From Brevundimonas naejangsanensis (lineage in GTDB: Bacteria > Pseudomonadota > Alphaproteobacteria > Caulobacterales > Caulobacteraceae), in assembly GCF_000635915.2 (NCBI RefSeq), contig NZ_CP015614.1, positions 2,323,501 through 2,387,500 on the forward strand: a stretch of 64,000 nt of DNA. The letters are read 5' to 3'. Below the pieces are notes generated by a model that had not been told where the DNA came from, searched no databases, and worked only from the letters and a program-made list of their open reading frames with translations. Made by a program: the position numbers and the translations under genes. Below, piece after piece: positions 56,199 through 64,000 of this stretch. Position 1 is the stretch's first letter; every line of letters starts with the position of its first letter.

Positions 56199-56214
56199 CG
56201 TATACAGTATATGA
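56199..56214. promoter_or_regulatory. Candidate GntR operator upstream of the lyase-epimerase operon
   Basis: CGTATACAGTATATG, containing the palindrome ATAC-A-GTAT at 56202-56210, 30 bases before the lyase ATG. It shares the CGTATAC core with the site at 57350. Confidence 0.6.
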
Positions 56215-56301
56215 TTAAGCCGGAAGCGGTGACCGATCAAGGCCCTGGAGGACCTTTAAAAATCCGCTCTCACGCCTGCTGGTCGGCTTGGCCGCCTCGG
56301 G

Positions 56302-57330
56302 TCAGAACCCAAGGGCCATGATCTGGTCGTACAGGACTTTGGGGGTGCGCACGCCGTTGGCCAGGCTGCGCGCGCGGGCCTCGTACCGGCGCTGCGACGG
56401 CAGGCGCGCGCCCTGGTCGGCGAAGGCGGCGAACAGGGCCTCGGCCCGCGCCGCGTTGGCTTCGGGATCGCCGCCGCCCATCAGGTCCGGATCAAACGCC
56501 AGGATCAGTTCGCCATGCATCGGCGCCGCCTTGGCGCCGTCGTCGAAGGCCATCGATTCGCGGCTGGTCAGATCGCCGATCAACGGGCCCGCCATCAGTT
56601 CGATCATGGTCGACAGGGCCGAGCCCTTGTGCCCGCCGAAGGTCAGCATGGCGCCGTCCAGAGCCGCGCGCGCATTGGTCGTCGGCCGCCCCTCGGCGTC
56701 GACGCCCCAGCCCTCCGGGATCGGCTTGCCGGCGATGTCGTGCAGCGCCATGTCGCCGCGCGCGATGGCGCTGGTGGCGAAGTCGAAGACATAGGGGTGC
56801 GGCCCCGGACGCGGCCAGCCGAAGGCGATCGGATTGGTGCCCAGAAGGCCGCGCTTGCCGCCCGCCGGCGCCACCCACGAATGGCTGGGGGTCATGGCCA
56901 GGGCCGCCACGCCCATGCCGGTCAGGTGTTCGATCTCGGGCCACAGGGCCGAGAAATGGAAGCAGTTGTTGATGACCAGCGCCGCCACCCCGACCTCCTT
57001 GGCCTTCTGCGCCAACAGGGGAGCGGCGCGTTCAAAGGCCAGCAGGGAATAGGCGTAACGGGCGTCGGCGCGCACCAGGGCGGCCGAGGCGTCGGTGATG
57101 ACCGGCTCGGCGTCCAGCGACATCTTGCCCGAGCGAATGGTCATCACGCAGCCGGGGAGACGATAGAGCCCGTGCGAGGCGCACTCGTCCCGCTCGCCCG
57201 CCGTGATGGCCCGCGCCACCGCCTCGGCGTGCGGAACGGACAGCCCCGCCCCCGTCAGCACCCGTCGCGACAGGGCAAACACCTCGTCAATCGACAAGGC
57301 GACCGCGTCCTGGGCCTCAAACACGCTCAT
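56302..57330 (-). CDS. Ldh2/malate-L-lactate dehydrogenase family NAD(P)H oxidoreductase
   Basis: 342 residues from MSVFEAQDAVALS, preceded by GGGAGAG. Family features are ECASHGLYRLPGCV, INNCFHFSALWPEIEHL, the substrate loop GTNPIAFGWPR and GGHKGSALSTMIELM. Members reduce 2-keto acids or cyclic imines; in hydroxyproline loci they act as pyrroline-2-carboxylate reductase, giving L-proline. That assignment is inference from context. A perfect palindromic operator lies 20 bases upstream. Confidence 0.83.
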   Translation of the reverse strand: MSVFEAQDAVALSIDEVFALSRRVLTGAGLSVPHAEAVARAITAGERDECASHGLYRLPGCVMTIRSGKMSLDAEPVITDASAALVRADARYAYSLLAFERAAPLLAQKAKEVGVAALVINNCFHFSALWPEIEHLTGMGVAALAMTPSHSWVAPAGGKRGLLGTNPIAFGWPRPGPHPYVFDFATSAIARGDMALHDIAGKPIPEGWGVDAEGRPTTNARAALDGAMLTFGGHKGSALSTMIELMAGPLIGDLTSRESMAFDDGAKAAPMHGELILAFDPDLMGGGDPEANAARAEALFAAFADQGARLPSQRRYEARARSLANGVRTPKVLYDQIMALGF

Positions 57331-57349
57331 ATCGCTCTCCCGCAGCACA

Positions 57350-57361
57350 ATCGTATACGAT
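57350..57361. promoter_or_regulatory. Candidate GntR operator upstream of the Ldh2-family gene
   Basis: A perfect 12-bp palindrome ATCGTATACGAT in a GC-rich setting, matching the style of FCD-type GntR operators. It overlaps the likely promoter of the dehydrogenase gene. Confidence 0.65.
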
Positions 57362-57380
57362 ATGGGCGCGGGCAAAAACT

Positions 57381-58832
57381 TCAAGCCCGTTTAGCGTCCG
57401 TTCTCTTAAGCGCGTCTCGGGCGACGGACAGGTCAGCCAGAAAACGCCTCCGTTCCTCGGCGCGCAACGCCGGATCGGGCAGGCGCAGTAGGTAGGACGG
57501 GTGCACCGTCAGCAGCACCCGCGCGCCGTCCTCGGTCGTGAGCACGCGACCGCGTTCGGCCTGAACGGCGGGCTTTCTCCCCAGCACCGCCAGCCCCGCC
57601 GTCGCGCCCAGAGCCAGGATCAGCTCCGGCCTGACAAGGCGCCGTTCATGATCCAGCCACCAGCGGCAGGCCTGGACTTCCCCCGCATTGGGCGTCTTGT
57701 GCAGCCGACGCTTGCCGCGCGGCTCGTGCTTGAAATGCTTGACCGCATTGGTGAGGTAGAGGTCGCCGCGATCAAGTCCCGCCTCTTGGAACGCCGCATC
57801 CAGAAGACGCCCGGCGGGGCCGACGAAGGGCCGACCGGCCAGGTCTTCCTGATCGCCCGGCTGTTCTCCCACGACCATCAAGGCCGCACGCTTCGGTCCC
57901 TCGCCGCAAACGCCCTGGGTGGCGTCGCGCCACAGCGGACAGCGGCGGCAGCCCTGAACGCCGCGCGCCAGCTCGTCCAGGCTTTCGGGGACCAGATCAT
58001 CCGTCGCCGCGCGATCCACCGACGGCGCGCGAACGCGCTGGAACCGGTCATTGGGCGTGGGCGCGGGCTGGTTCACCATGGCATCCGTGCGAACCGACGC
58101 GGCGGCGGTGAGTTCCGGGATCAACGCCGCCTCGGGCAGGTTCTTCCAGTAACGCTTGGGCATTTCCGACCGCATCGCCTGAGGCCGCAGCCGCGCCGGA
58201 TTGAAGGTCGAGGCGTAATAGGTGCGCCAGAAATCCTCCACCGCGTCCTCGGCAGGCGCCTGGGACTGATCAGCGGGCGGGCCGAAGGTCAGAAGCGTTC
58301 CATCCCAGTGCGCCGCCCCGTCCGGCGTCAGGATCGACCACCGGATGGCGCTGTACCGGCGCGCGAAGAAGGGCGCCGTCGCCTGCAGCACCCGATGCGC
58401 GGGCTCGAACCACGCGACCCAGCGCTCGCCCGCCTCGTCTTGCGCCTGTCGAAAGCGCACGAAGGCCTTCATCTTGTGGGCGGCGCGGCGCACCGCCTTC
58501 ACCCGATCCGCCGCCTCGGCCACGTCCCGGTCGGACAGGACGGCCATCAGGTTCGGCTGATCCTTCAGCCGCCACAGCAGGCGATACATCAGGTCGAAGC
58601 GATCCTCGGACCGATGCTGGATCAGTTGCGCCGCCGTTTCCAAGAACGCGCGCGGCGCGGTGAACGCGCCTTCGACCTCAGGCAGGGCGCCGCCCTCATC
58701 GAACAGGCCGCCCGCAGTGGCGCCCACGGCGAACTTCACCCGGCTCGGCTCAACCCCCGCCAATCGCAGCCGCCGCGCCGCCTCGCGCCAGCCGTCGAAA
58801 TCCAGCGGATCGGCCAGGACCGCCGTGCGCAT
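57381..58832 (-). CDS. DUF4130 / UdgX-type uracil-DNA glycosylase fusion
   Basis: 483 residues. Residues 1-240 match the DUF4130 (TIGR03915-like) domain, with LMYRLLWRLKDQPNLM and MPKRYWKNLPEA. Residues 285-470 are a UdgX-class glycosylase: CRRCPL, GEQPGDQED at 322-330, and KRRLH at 374-378, whose H378 corresponds to the histidine that UdgX uses to bond covalently to the abasic site, then HPSYLLR. Cysteines at 295, 298, 309 and 389 could hold the 4Fe-4S cluster. Its start shares one base with the stop of the radical SAM gene, so the two are coupled. A repair role for uracil-containing DNA is by family. Confidence 0.9.
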   Translation of the reverse strand: MRTAVLADPLDFDGWREAARRLRLAGVEPSRVKFAVGATAGGLFDEGGALPEVEGAFTAPRAFLETAAQLIQHRSEDRFDLMYRLLWRLKDQPNLMAVLSDRDVAEAADRVKAVRRAAHKMKAFVRFRQAQDEAGERWVAWFEPAHRVLQATAPFFARRYSAIRWSILTPDGAAHWDGTLLTFGPPADQSQAPAEDAVEDFWRTYYASTFNPARLRPQAMRSEMPKRYWKNLPEAALIPELTAAASVRTDAMVNQPAPTPNDRFQRVRAPSVDRAATDDLVPESLDELARGVQGCRRCPLWRDATQGVCGEGPKRAALMVVGEQPGDQEDLAGRPFVGPAGRLLDAAFQEAGLDRGDLYLTNAVKHFKHEPRGKRRLHKTPNAGEVQACRWWLDHERRLVRPELILALGATAGLAVLGRKPAVQAERGRVLTTEDGARVLLTVHPSYLLRLPDPALRAEERRRFLADLSVARDALKRTDAKRA

Positions 58833-60073
58833 CAAAACAGGCTCAACTGCTCGGGCTTGCGCTGCGGCGCCAGGCGCGCGCGCAGGTCGGCCGCGTCCGT
58901 CAGACCGCCGGGCGTCCAGTCCAGCGCCGTGATCCACGGCCGCACCGCCTCGATGGACCGCGTCAGCCGGCCCACATCCTCCAGCCGCAAAGTGCGATGG
59001 CGCCGCACGGACAGGATGCGGTCTACCGCCTTCACCCCCAGGCCCGGCACTCGCAGCAGGGTTTCGCGCGCCGCCCGGTTCACGTCGACAGGAAAGGCTT
59101 CGCGGCGCCGCAGCGCCCAGGCCAGCTTGGGATCGACCGCCAGATCCAGCATGCCCTGGTCGGTCCCCTCCCCGATCTCAGGCGCGGTGAAGCCGTAGAA
59201 CCGCATCAGCCAGTCGGCCTGATAGAGCCTGTGTTCACGCATCAGCGGCGGCTTGGTCGGGGGCAGCAGGCTCGAGCCGTCGGGAATGGGGCTGAAGGCC
59301 GAATAATAGACCCGGCGCAAGCCATAGCCGCCGTAAAGGGCGGCGCTGCGGGCCATGATCTCCGTGTCCGGCGCGCCGTCGGCGCCGACGATCAACTGGG
59401 TCGATTGACCGGCCGGGGCGAAGGCGGGCGGGCGCTTGCGATCTCGCCTTTCCGGCTTGGCCTCTTCCAGCTTCAGCCGCACCTGCCCCATCGCCTTGCG
59501 GATCGTCCGCGCGTCCTTCTCGGGGGCCAGACGGCCCAAGGCCTCGTCGCGGGGCAGCTCGATATTGGCGGACAGTCGGTCGGCATAGAGGCCCGCCAGC
59601 TCCACCAGCCGAGCGTCCGCCTCTGGGATCAGCTTCAGGTGGATATAGCCGCGAAAGTCGTGATCCTCACGCAGGCGCCGCGCGACCTCGACCAGCTGTT
59701 CCATCGTATAGTCGCCGTTGCGGATCACGCCGGACGACAGGAACAGCCCTTCGATATAGTTGCGCTTGTAGAAGGCCAGGGTCAGGTCGACGACCTCCTG
59801 CACCGTGAAGCGCGCCCGCTCGACATTCGACGACACCCGGTTGATGCAATAGGCGCAGTCGTAGATGCAGAAGTTGGTCAGCAGAATCTTCAACAGGCTG
59901 ACGCACCGACCGTCGGGCGTATAGGCGTGACAAATGCCCATGCCCTCGGTCGAGCCGATCCCGCGCCCGCCCAGGGAGTTGCGCTTCGTGGTGCCGGACG
60001 AGGCGCAAGAGGCGTCGTATTTGGCGGCGTCCGCCAGAACCGCCAGCTTTCGTCGAAGATCGATCTGAGCCAT
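58832..60073 (-). CDS. Putative DNA modification/repair radical SAM protein
   Basis: 413 residues. The radical SAM cluster motif is CIYDCAYC with C69, C73 and C76. The barrel continues through LFLSSGVIRNGDYTMEQ and SANIELPRDEALGRLAPEK; the C terminus has a helix-hairpin-helix DNA-binding element (ETLLRVPGLGVKAVDRIL). It belongs to the group known as TIGR03916, usually paired with the DUF4130 partner exactly as here. The reaction is unknown. A LexA-type box begins 3 bases upstream of the ATG. Confidence 0.9.
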   Translation of the reverse strand: MAQIDLRRKLAVLADAAKYDASCASSGTTKRNSLGGRGIGSTEGMGICHAYTPDGRCVSLLKILLTNFCIYDCAYCINRVSSNVERARFTVQEVVDLTLAFYKRNYIEGLFLSSGVIRNGDYTMEQLVEVARRLREDHDFRGYIHLKLIPEADARLVELAGLYADRLSANIELPRDEALGRLAPEKDARTIRKAMGQVRLKLEEAKPERRDRKRPPAFAPAGQSTQLIVGADGAPDTEIMARSAALYGGYGLRRVYYSAFSPIPDGSSLLPPTKPPLMREHRLYQADWLMRFYGFTAPEIGEGTDQGMLDLAVDPKLAWALRRREAFPVDVNRAARETLLRVPGLGVKAVDRILSVRRHRTLRLEDVGRLTRSIEAVRPWITALDWTPGGLTDAADLRARLAPQRKPEQLSLF

Positions 60074-60075
60074 GA

Positions 60076-60090
60076 GTTCATGATATGTTC
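60076..60090. promoter_or_regulatory. LexA (SOS) box
   Basis: GTTC at 60076-60079, seven bases, GTTC at 60087-60090: the exact alphaproteobacterial SOS box GTTC-N7-GTTC. It abuts the radical SAM start codon, so LexA bound here should repress the radical SAM-UdgX operon until DNA damage. Confidence 0.75.
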
Positions 60091-60505
60091 CACATCAGAT
60101 CAGGTCCAGCGTCACCGCAGCGCTTTTTTGGTCGAGCGCAAGACTCGTCGCAGCGTCGCCGCGCCAAGGATGTTTGAAAAAGCTCGGCCCCGCTCTGGCT
60201 GACCGGCTTCGCCCGACGAGCCGTCGAACGCGGCAGGGCCCCAAACTCGCTCGCTTGGCCGACCTCAGAGCCGAAATCCATCCAACCTTCGGCCGTCAGA
60301 ACCCAATCCGTCGCCACGCGGTCTCCGTGCAACACCGTCGCAGCGATCGCCTCCATGCCCGTCGCCAGAACGAATGATGCCACAGCGCCAGGAATGGTCG
60401 TTCTGCACTGCTAAACCAAGCGGACGTCCCACCGACGCCCAAATAGCTCTGCGGCGCTGCCCTGTGATCGAGCCTGTCGGGTCGAGAGAGGGCATATGGA
60501 TCAGC
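60091..60505. other. Gap without a supported gene
   Basis: 415 bases between the LexA box and the relocated terminator. A 101-codon minus-strand frame (60078-60383) starts MASFVLATGMEAIAATVLHGDRV and could be a remnant or a small hypothetical gene, but it runs through the LexA box and has no recognisable domain or Shine-Dalgarno. Nothing else is seen. Confidence 0.5.
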
Positions 60506-60534
60506 AAAAACCCCCGGAGCATGAGCTTCGGGGG
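60506..60534 (-). terminator. Terminator next to the att fragment (probable original tRNA-fMet terminator)
   Basis: On the minus strand a 10-bp stem with one mismatch (CCCCCGAAGC against GCTCCGGGGG, loop TCAT) followed by TTTTTG. It lies just past the 3' tRNA fragment, where the terminator of the rRNA operon would have been before the integration. Confidence 0.75.
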
Positions 60535-60541
60535 CTTTATA

Positions 60542-60588
60542 TTTGGGTGCGGGAGCAGGATTTGAACCTGCGACCTTCAGGTTATGAG
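60542..60588. repeat. Attachment site repeat, 3' fragment of tRNA-fMet
   Basis: 47 bases identical to 62289-62335. It covers the tRNA from the anticodon to the encoded CCA end. The match stops right after TTATGAG, so the 5' half is missing and this is not a working tRNA gene. Confidence 0.88.
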
Positions 60589-60730
60589 AACGATTTATAC
60601 TGTTTTCGCATTTGTCGATTGCGCTTCTTATTGAACTCCAAACCCCTACTACGCCTGACTATATGTTGACGACCTCACCAATCTGAATCACCGTTTCTGC
60701 GATCTATTTCGCTTAGCTTTTCCGCCGACC

Positions 60731-60749
60731 GCTTCCGCCTTGCTTCCGC
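60731..60749. repeat. Paired octamer, left end of the element (possible integrase arm sites)
   Basis: GCTTCCGC at 60731-60738 and 60742-60749, repeating at 11 bases. The same arrangement with GCTTCCAC occurs near the right end (62201-62219). Confidence 0.5.
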
Positions 60750-60798
60750 GGATTGATCGGCCCGAAAGGCGGCGAGTTCGCCGGGAAAGGACTTGGAG

Positions 60799-61929
60799 AT
60801 GGCTGGCGAGAAACTGAGCAAGCGCGTGGTGGAGCGACTTGAGGTGCGCGCCAAAGACTATATCGTGTTCGATGGCGAGTTGCCGGGGTTCGGCGTCCGC
60901 GTGATGCCGAACGGCAAACGCTTCTATCTGATCCAGTATCGACGTCACGGTCGAACGCGCCGCATGGCGCTGGGTCAGCACGGCGTGGTGACGGCCGAGA
61001 TCGCTCGGCGAGAGGCTAACCGTATGTTGGGCGCCGTGCGTGGCGGCGGGGATGATCCGGCGACGCTGCGCGACATGGAACGCCAGGCGGCGACAGTTCA
61101 GGAACTAGGTGCGCGGTTCTTGAAGGAGCACGTCGCTGTCCGCTGCAAGCCGACCACCGCCTACGAGTACAGACGCGCCGTTGAGTTCTTCATCAATCCG
61201 TTCTTCGGCAAGCAGCGGGTGCGGATGGTGACTTCAGCCGACGTAGCGGAGTTGCACGGGAAGTATGCCCATACGCCCTACCAATCGAACCGAGTCCTGG
61301 GCGTCCTCTCCAAGATGATGAACCTGGCCGAGGTCTGGGGCATGCGGGATAAACGCACCAACCCCTGTGACGACGTGAAGGCTTTCCCCGAACGCAAGCG
61401 AGAGCGCTTCCTCTCGCCCGAAGAGATCGAGCGCCTGGGCGCGGCCCTCCAAGAGGCCGAGCGCACAGGCGCGGAAAGCCGCTTCGCCGTCGCCGCCTTC
61501 AGGCTGCTGCTGCTCACCGGCTGCCGCCTGCGCGAAATCCAGACACTGAAGTGGAGCTATATCGACTTCAGGGCTGGCCGGTTCCGACTGCCGGACAGCA
61601 AGACCGGGCCGAAGACGGTCTACCTGGGCGACGCCGTCGTTGAACTGCTGCGCAAGCTGCCTGAGGTTGACGGCAATCCCTACGTCATCGTCGGCAAGCT
61701 GGAAGGTAGCCACCTAACTGACCTGCAGCACCCTTGGCGGCGCATTCGTAAGACCGCCGGACTTGAGGATGTTCGTATCCACGACCTGCGCCACACCTAC
61801 GCTTCAGATGGCGTGCTAGCCGGCGAAGGTCTGCCGATGATCGGCAAGCTGCTGGGCCATACGCAGGTTCAGACCACCGCGCGGTATGCGCATTTGGCTG
61901 ACCCGAACGACCCCATCGCGGCGATGTGA
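60799..61929 (+). CDS. Tyrosine-type site-specific integrase
   Basis: 376 residues from the ATG at 60799, with AAAGGA seven bases upstream. The N-terminal arm-binding DUF4102 domain (about 5-80) has LPGFGVRVMPNGKRFYLIQYR; a core-binding SAM-like domain follows (about 95-185). Catalytic residues are R243 (TGCRLRE), H328 and R331 (HDLRHTYAS), H354 (LLGHTQ) and Y363 (TARYAHL). The C terminus ends soon after Tyr363 (ADPNDPIAAM), shorter than I recall for relatives. It is complete enough to be active and presumably made the att repeats. Confidence 0.92.
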   Translation: MAGEKLSKRVVERLEVRAKDYIVFDGELPGFGVRVMPNGKRFYLIQYRRHGRTRRMALGQHGVVTAEIARREANRMLGAVRGGGDDPATLRDMERQAATVQELGARFLKEHVAVRCKPTTAYEYRRAVEFFINPFFGKQRVRMVTSADVAELHGKYAHTPYQSNRVLGVLSKMMNLAEVWGMRDKRTNPCDDVKAFPERKRERFLSPEEIERLGAALQEAERTGAESRFAVAAFRLLLLTGCRLREIQTLKWSYIDFRAGRFRLPDSKTGPKTVYLGDAVVELLRKLPEVDGNPYVIVGKLEGSHLTDLQHPWRRIRKTAGLEDVRIHDLRHTYASDGVLAGEGLPMIGKLLGHTQVQTTARYAHLADPNDPIAAM

Positions 61930-62250
61930 CGATGTCCGGTACTGGCGCATCCCAGCCACCAGCGCCTATGCGGCCCAAGCAAACATGGCCGAATATTTCT
62001 CAGCATCGCCCACGTCGGCGCGCCTACGCTAGGATAGCCGCAGGTCCTAGTGCGAGCCCTCGCCCGACAGGCTGCTCGTCAGGGCTATGCCCGCGCTCTT
62101 GGTAAGACACGTAGCGCCAGAAAGTCCGGCGAGAGCGATTGACCAGCGCCTCTCGCAGACGTGATCAAAGCCCCTCATCGCCTGGATTTGCGCGCCAAGC
62201 GCTTCCACGTGGCTTCCACGGCTGGATTTCGGGCTTTGGATTTTGGGCAG
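61930..62250. other. Non-coding right part of the element
   Basis: About 320 bases with no convincing gene; a 68-codon minus-strand frame has no domain. The only structure noticed is the paired GCTTCCAC octamers at 62201-62219. Confidence 0.5.
62201..62219. repeat. Paired octamer, right end of the element (possible integrase arm sites)
   Basis: GCTTCCAC at 62201-62208 and 62212-62219, the same 11-base spacing and orientation as the pair at 60731-60749. Confidence 0.5.
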
Positions 62251-62251
62251 C

Positions 62252-62283
62252 AAAAAGCCGCTAGACGATTGATCTAGCGGCTT
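62252..62283 (-). terminator. Intrinsic terminator of tRNA-fMet / rRNA operon
   Basis: A perfect 11-bp stem (AAGCCGCTAGA with TCTAGCGGCTT, 7-base loop) followed by TTT on the minus strand, just past the tRNA 3' end. It was presumably brought in by the element. Confidence 0.88.
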
Positions 62284-62288
62284 AAATG

Positions 62289-62367
<79 letters not shown>

Positions 62368-62423
62368 GCAAGGCGGTGTGTAAAGGAAGAAGGTTCGAGA
62401 TATCATTCATGTGTGTCGGGTAG

Positions 62424-62541
62424 ACCCGGCGGCGACCTACTCTCCCGCGCCTTAAGACGAAGTACCATCGGCTCTGGAGGGCTTAACGACCGAGTTCGGA
62501 ATGGGATCGGGTGGGGAACCTCCGACAGAGCCACCAGGTCA
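62424..62541 (-). rRNA. 5S ribosomal RNA
   Basis: About 118 bases. On the minus strand it begins TTGACCTGGTGGCTCTG and contains the conserved CCCATTCCGAACTCGG loop and the GGGAGAGTAGGTCG 3' part. Ends are approximate by a few bases. Confidence 0.93.
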
Positions 62542-62620
62542 ACCCGACACACACGAATGAAATGAGAAGATATCGTTTTTTGTTTTCGACACGTAAAAAT
62601 CGAATGAGTTTTGCTGAGAA

Positions 62621-64000
<1,380 letters not shown>

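Larger units (their letters stand above)
60542..62288. mobile_element. 1.75-kb integrase-only integrated element in tRNA-fMet
   Basis: Flanked by a 47-bp direct repeat, one copy inside the intact tRNA-fMet (62289-62335) and the other a detached 3' tRNA fragment (60542-60588). The only gene is a tyrosine recombinase facing away from the fragment. The element supplies a new terminator to the tRNA, while the old one sits outside the far end. No cargo, excisionase or replication gene is recognisable, so it is either a minimal element or the remnant of a larger island. Confidence 0.8.

Noticed and set aside
60078..60383. 101-codon minus-strand frame upstream of the repair operon
   Set aside because: Parts look protein-like, but it crosses the LexA box and has no start signal or known domain; left as an uncertain remnant.
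60544..60588. Second tRNA gene at the left end of the element
   Set aside because: Only the 3' half from the anticodon is present; it cannot fold as a tRNA and is best read as an att site.

Overview
The window is GC-rich and densely coded, and looks like a chromosomal segment of an alphaproteobacterium of the order Caulobacterales, most likely Brevundimonas-like (inference from gene content; no search was run). Supporting signs are a phyR / nepR-ecfG-phyK general stress response (GSR) locus with GGAAC-N16-CGTT promoters, a chvI-chvG-hprK-EIIA-HPr cluster, a GTTC-N7-GTTC LexA-type box, SapC and entericidin-like proteins, and an initiator tRNA at the end of an rRNA operon.

Layout. 1-10.9 kb: prfA (cut by the left edge), a stand-alone receiver protein, a TSUP permease, a lipoprotein, GST-ispG-rodZ-like, then ptsP (nitrogen-type PTS enzyme I) with lysC, and ubiG. 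10.9-17.2 kb: DUF1178-nitrilase-grxC and comF facing a methyltransferase, then a coupled PPIase-argJ-mutT run ending in a tiny Flp pilin gene. 17.2-26.3 kb: secA with promoter and terminator, a kynureninase-like enzyme, a zur operon, sapC, a MaoC protein and a CurA-like reductase. 26.4-30.8 kb: the GSR locus, with five EcfG-type promoters driving phyR, nepR-ecfG-phyK, two small envelope proteins and a probable small RNA. 30.8-40 kb: ald, obgE, a 136-bp inverted-repeat element, polA and four further genes. 40.2-43.7 kb: chvIG plus PTS proteins. 43.7-49.8 kb: an Mrp-type Na+/H+ antiporter operon with fused A and B subunits. 50-57.3 kb: a locus that looks built for hydroxyproline or hydroxyproline-peptide catabolism, with shared AT-rich operators. 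57.4-60.1 kb: a two-gene DNA repair operon (radical SAM plus DUF4130-UdgX) behind a LexA-type box. 60.5-62.3 kb: a 1.75-kb integrase-only element inserted in tRNA-fMet. 62.3-64 kb: the 3' end of an rRNA operon (tRNA-fMet, 5S, partial 23S, minus strand).

The two strongest observations are in the GSR locus. The PhyR reading frame is open but lacks about 21 residues covering the first beta strand and acidic pocket of its receiver domain, apparently by deletion between two short direct repeats, while NepR, EcfG, the kinase and the promoters look intact. Next to it, a minus-strand EcfG promoter is followed about 110 bases later by a strong intrinsic terminator with no gene between, which predicts a stress-induced small RNA (or an attenuated leader of the downstream reductase).
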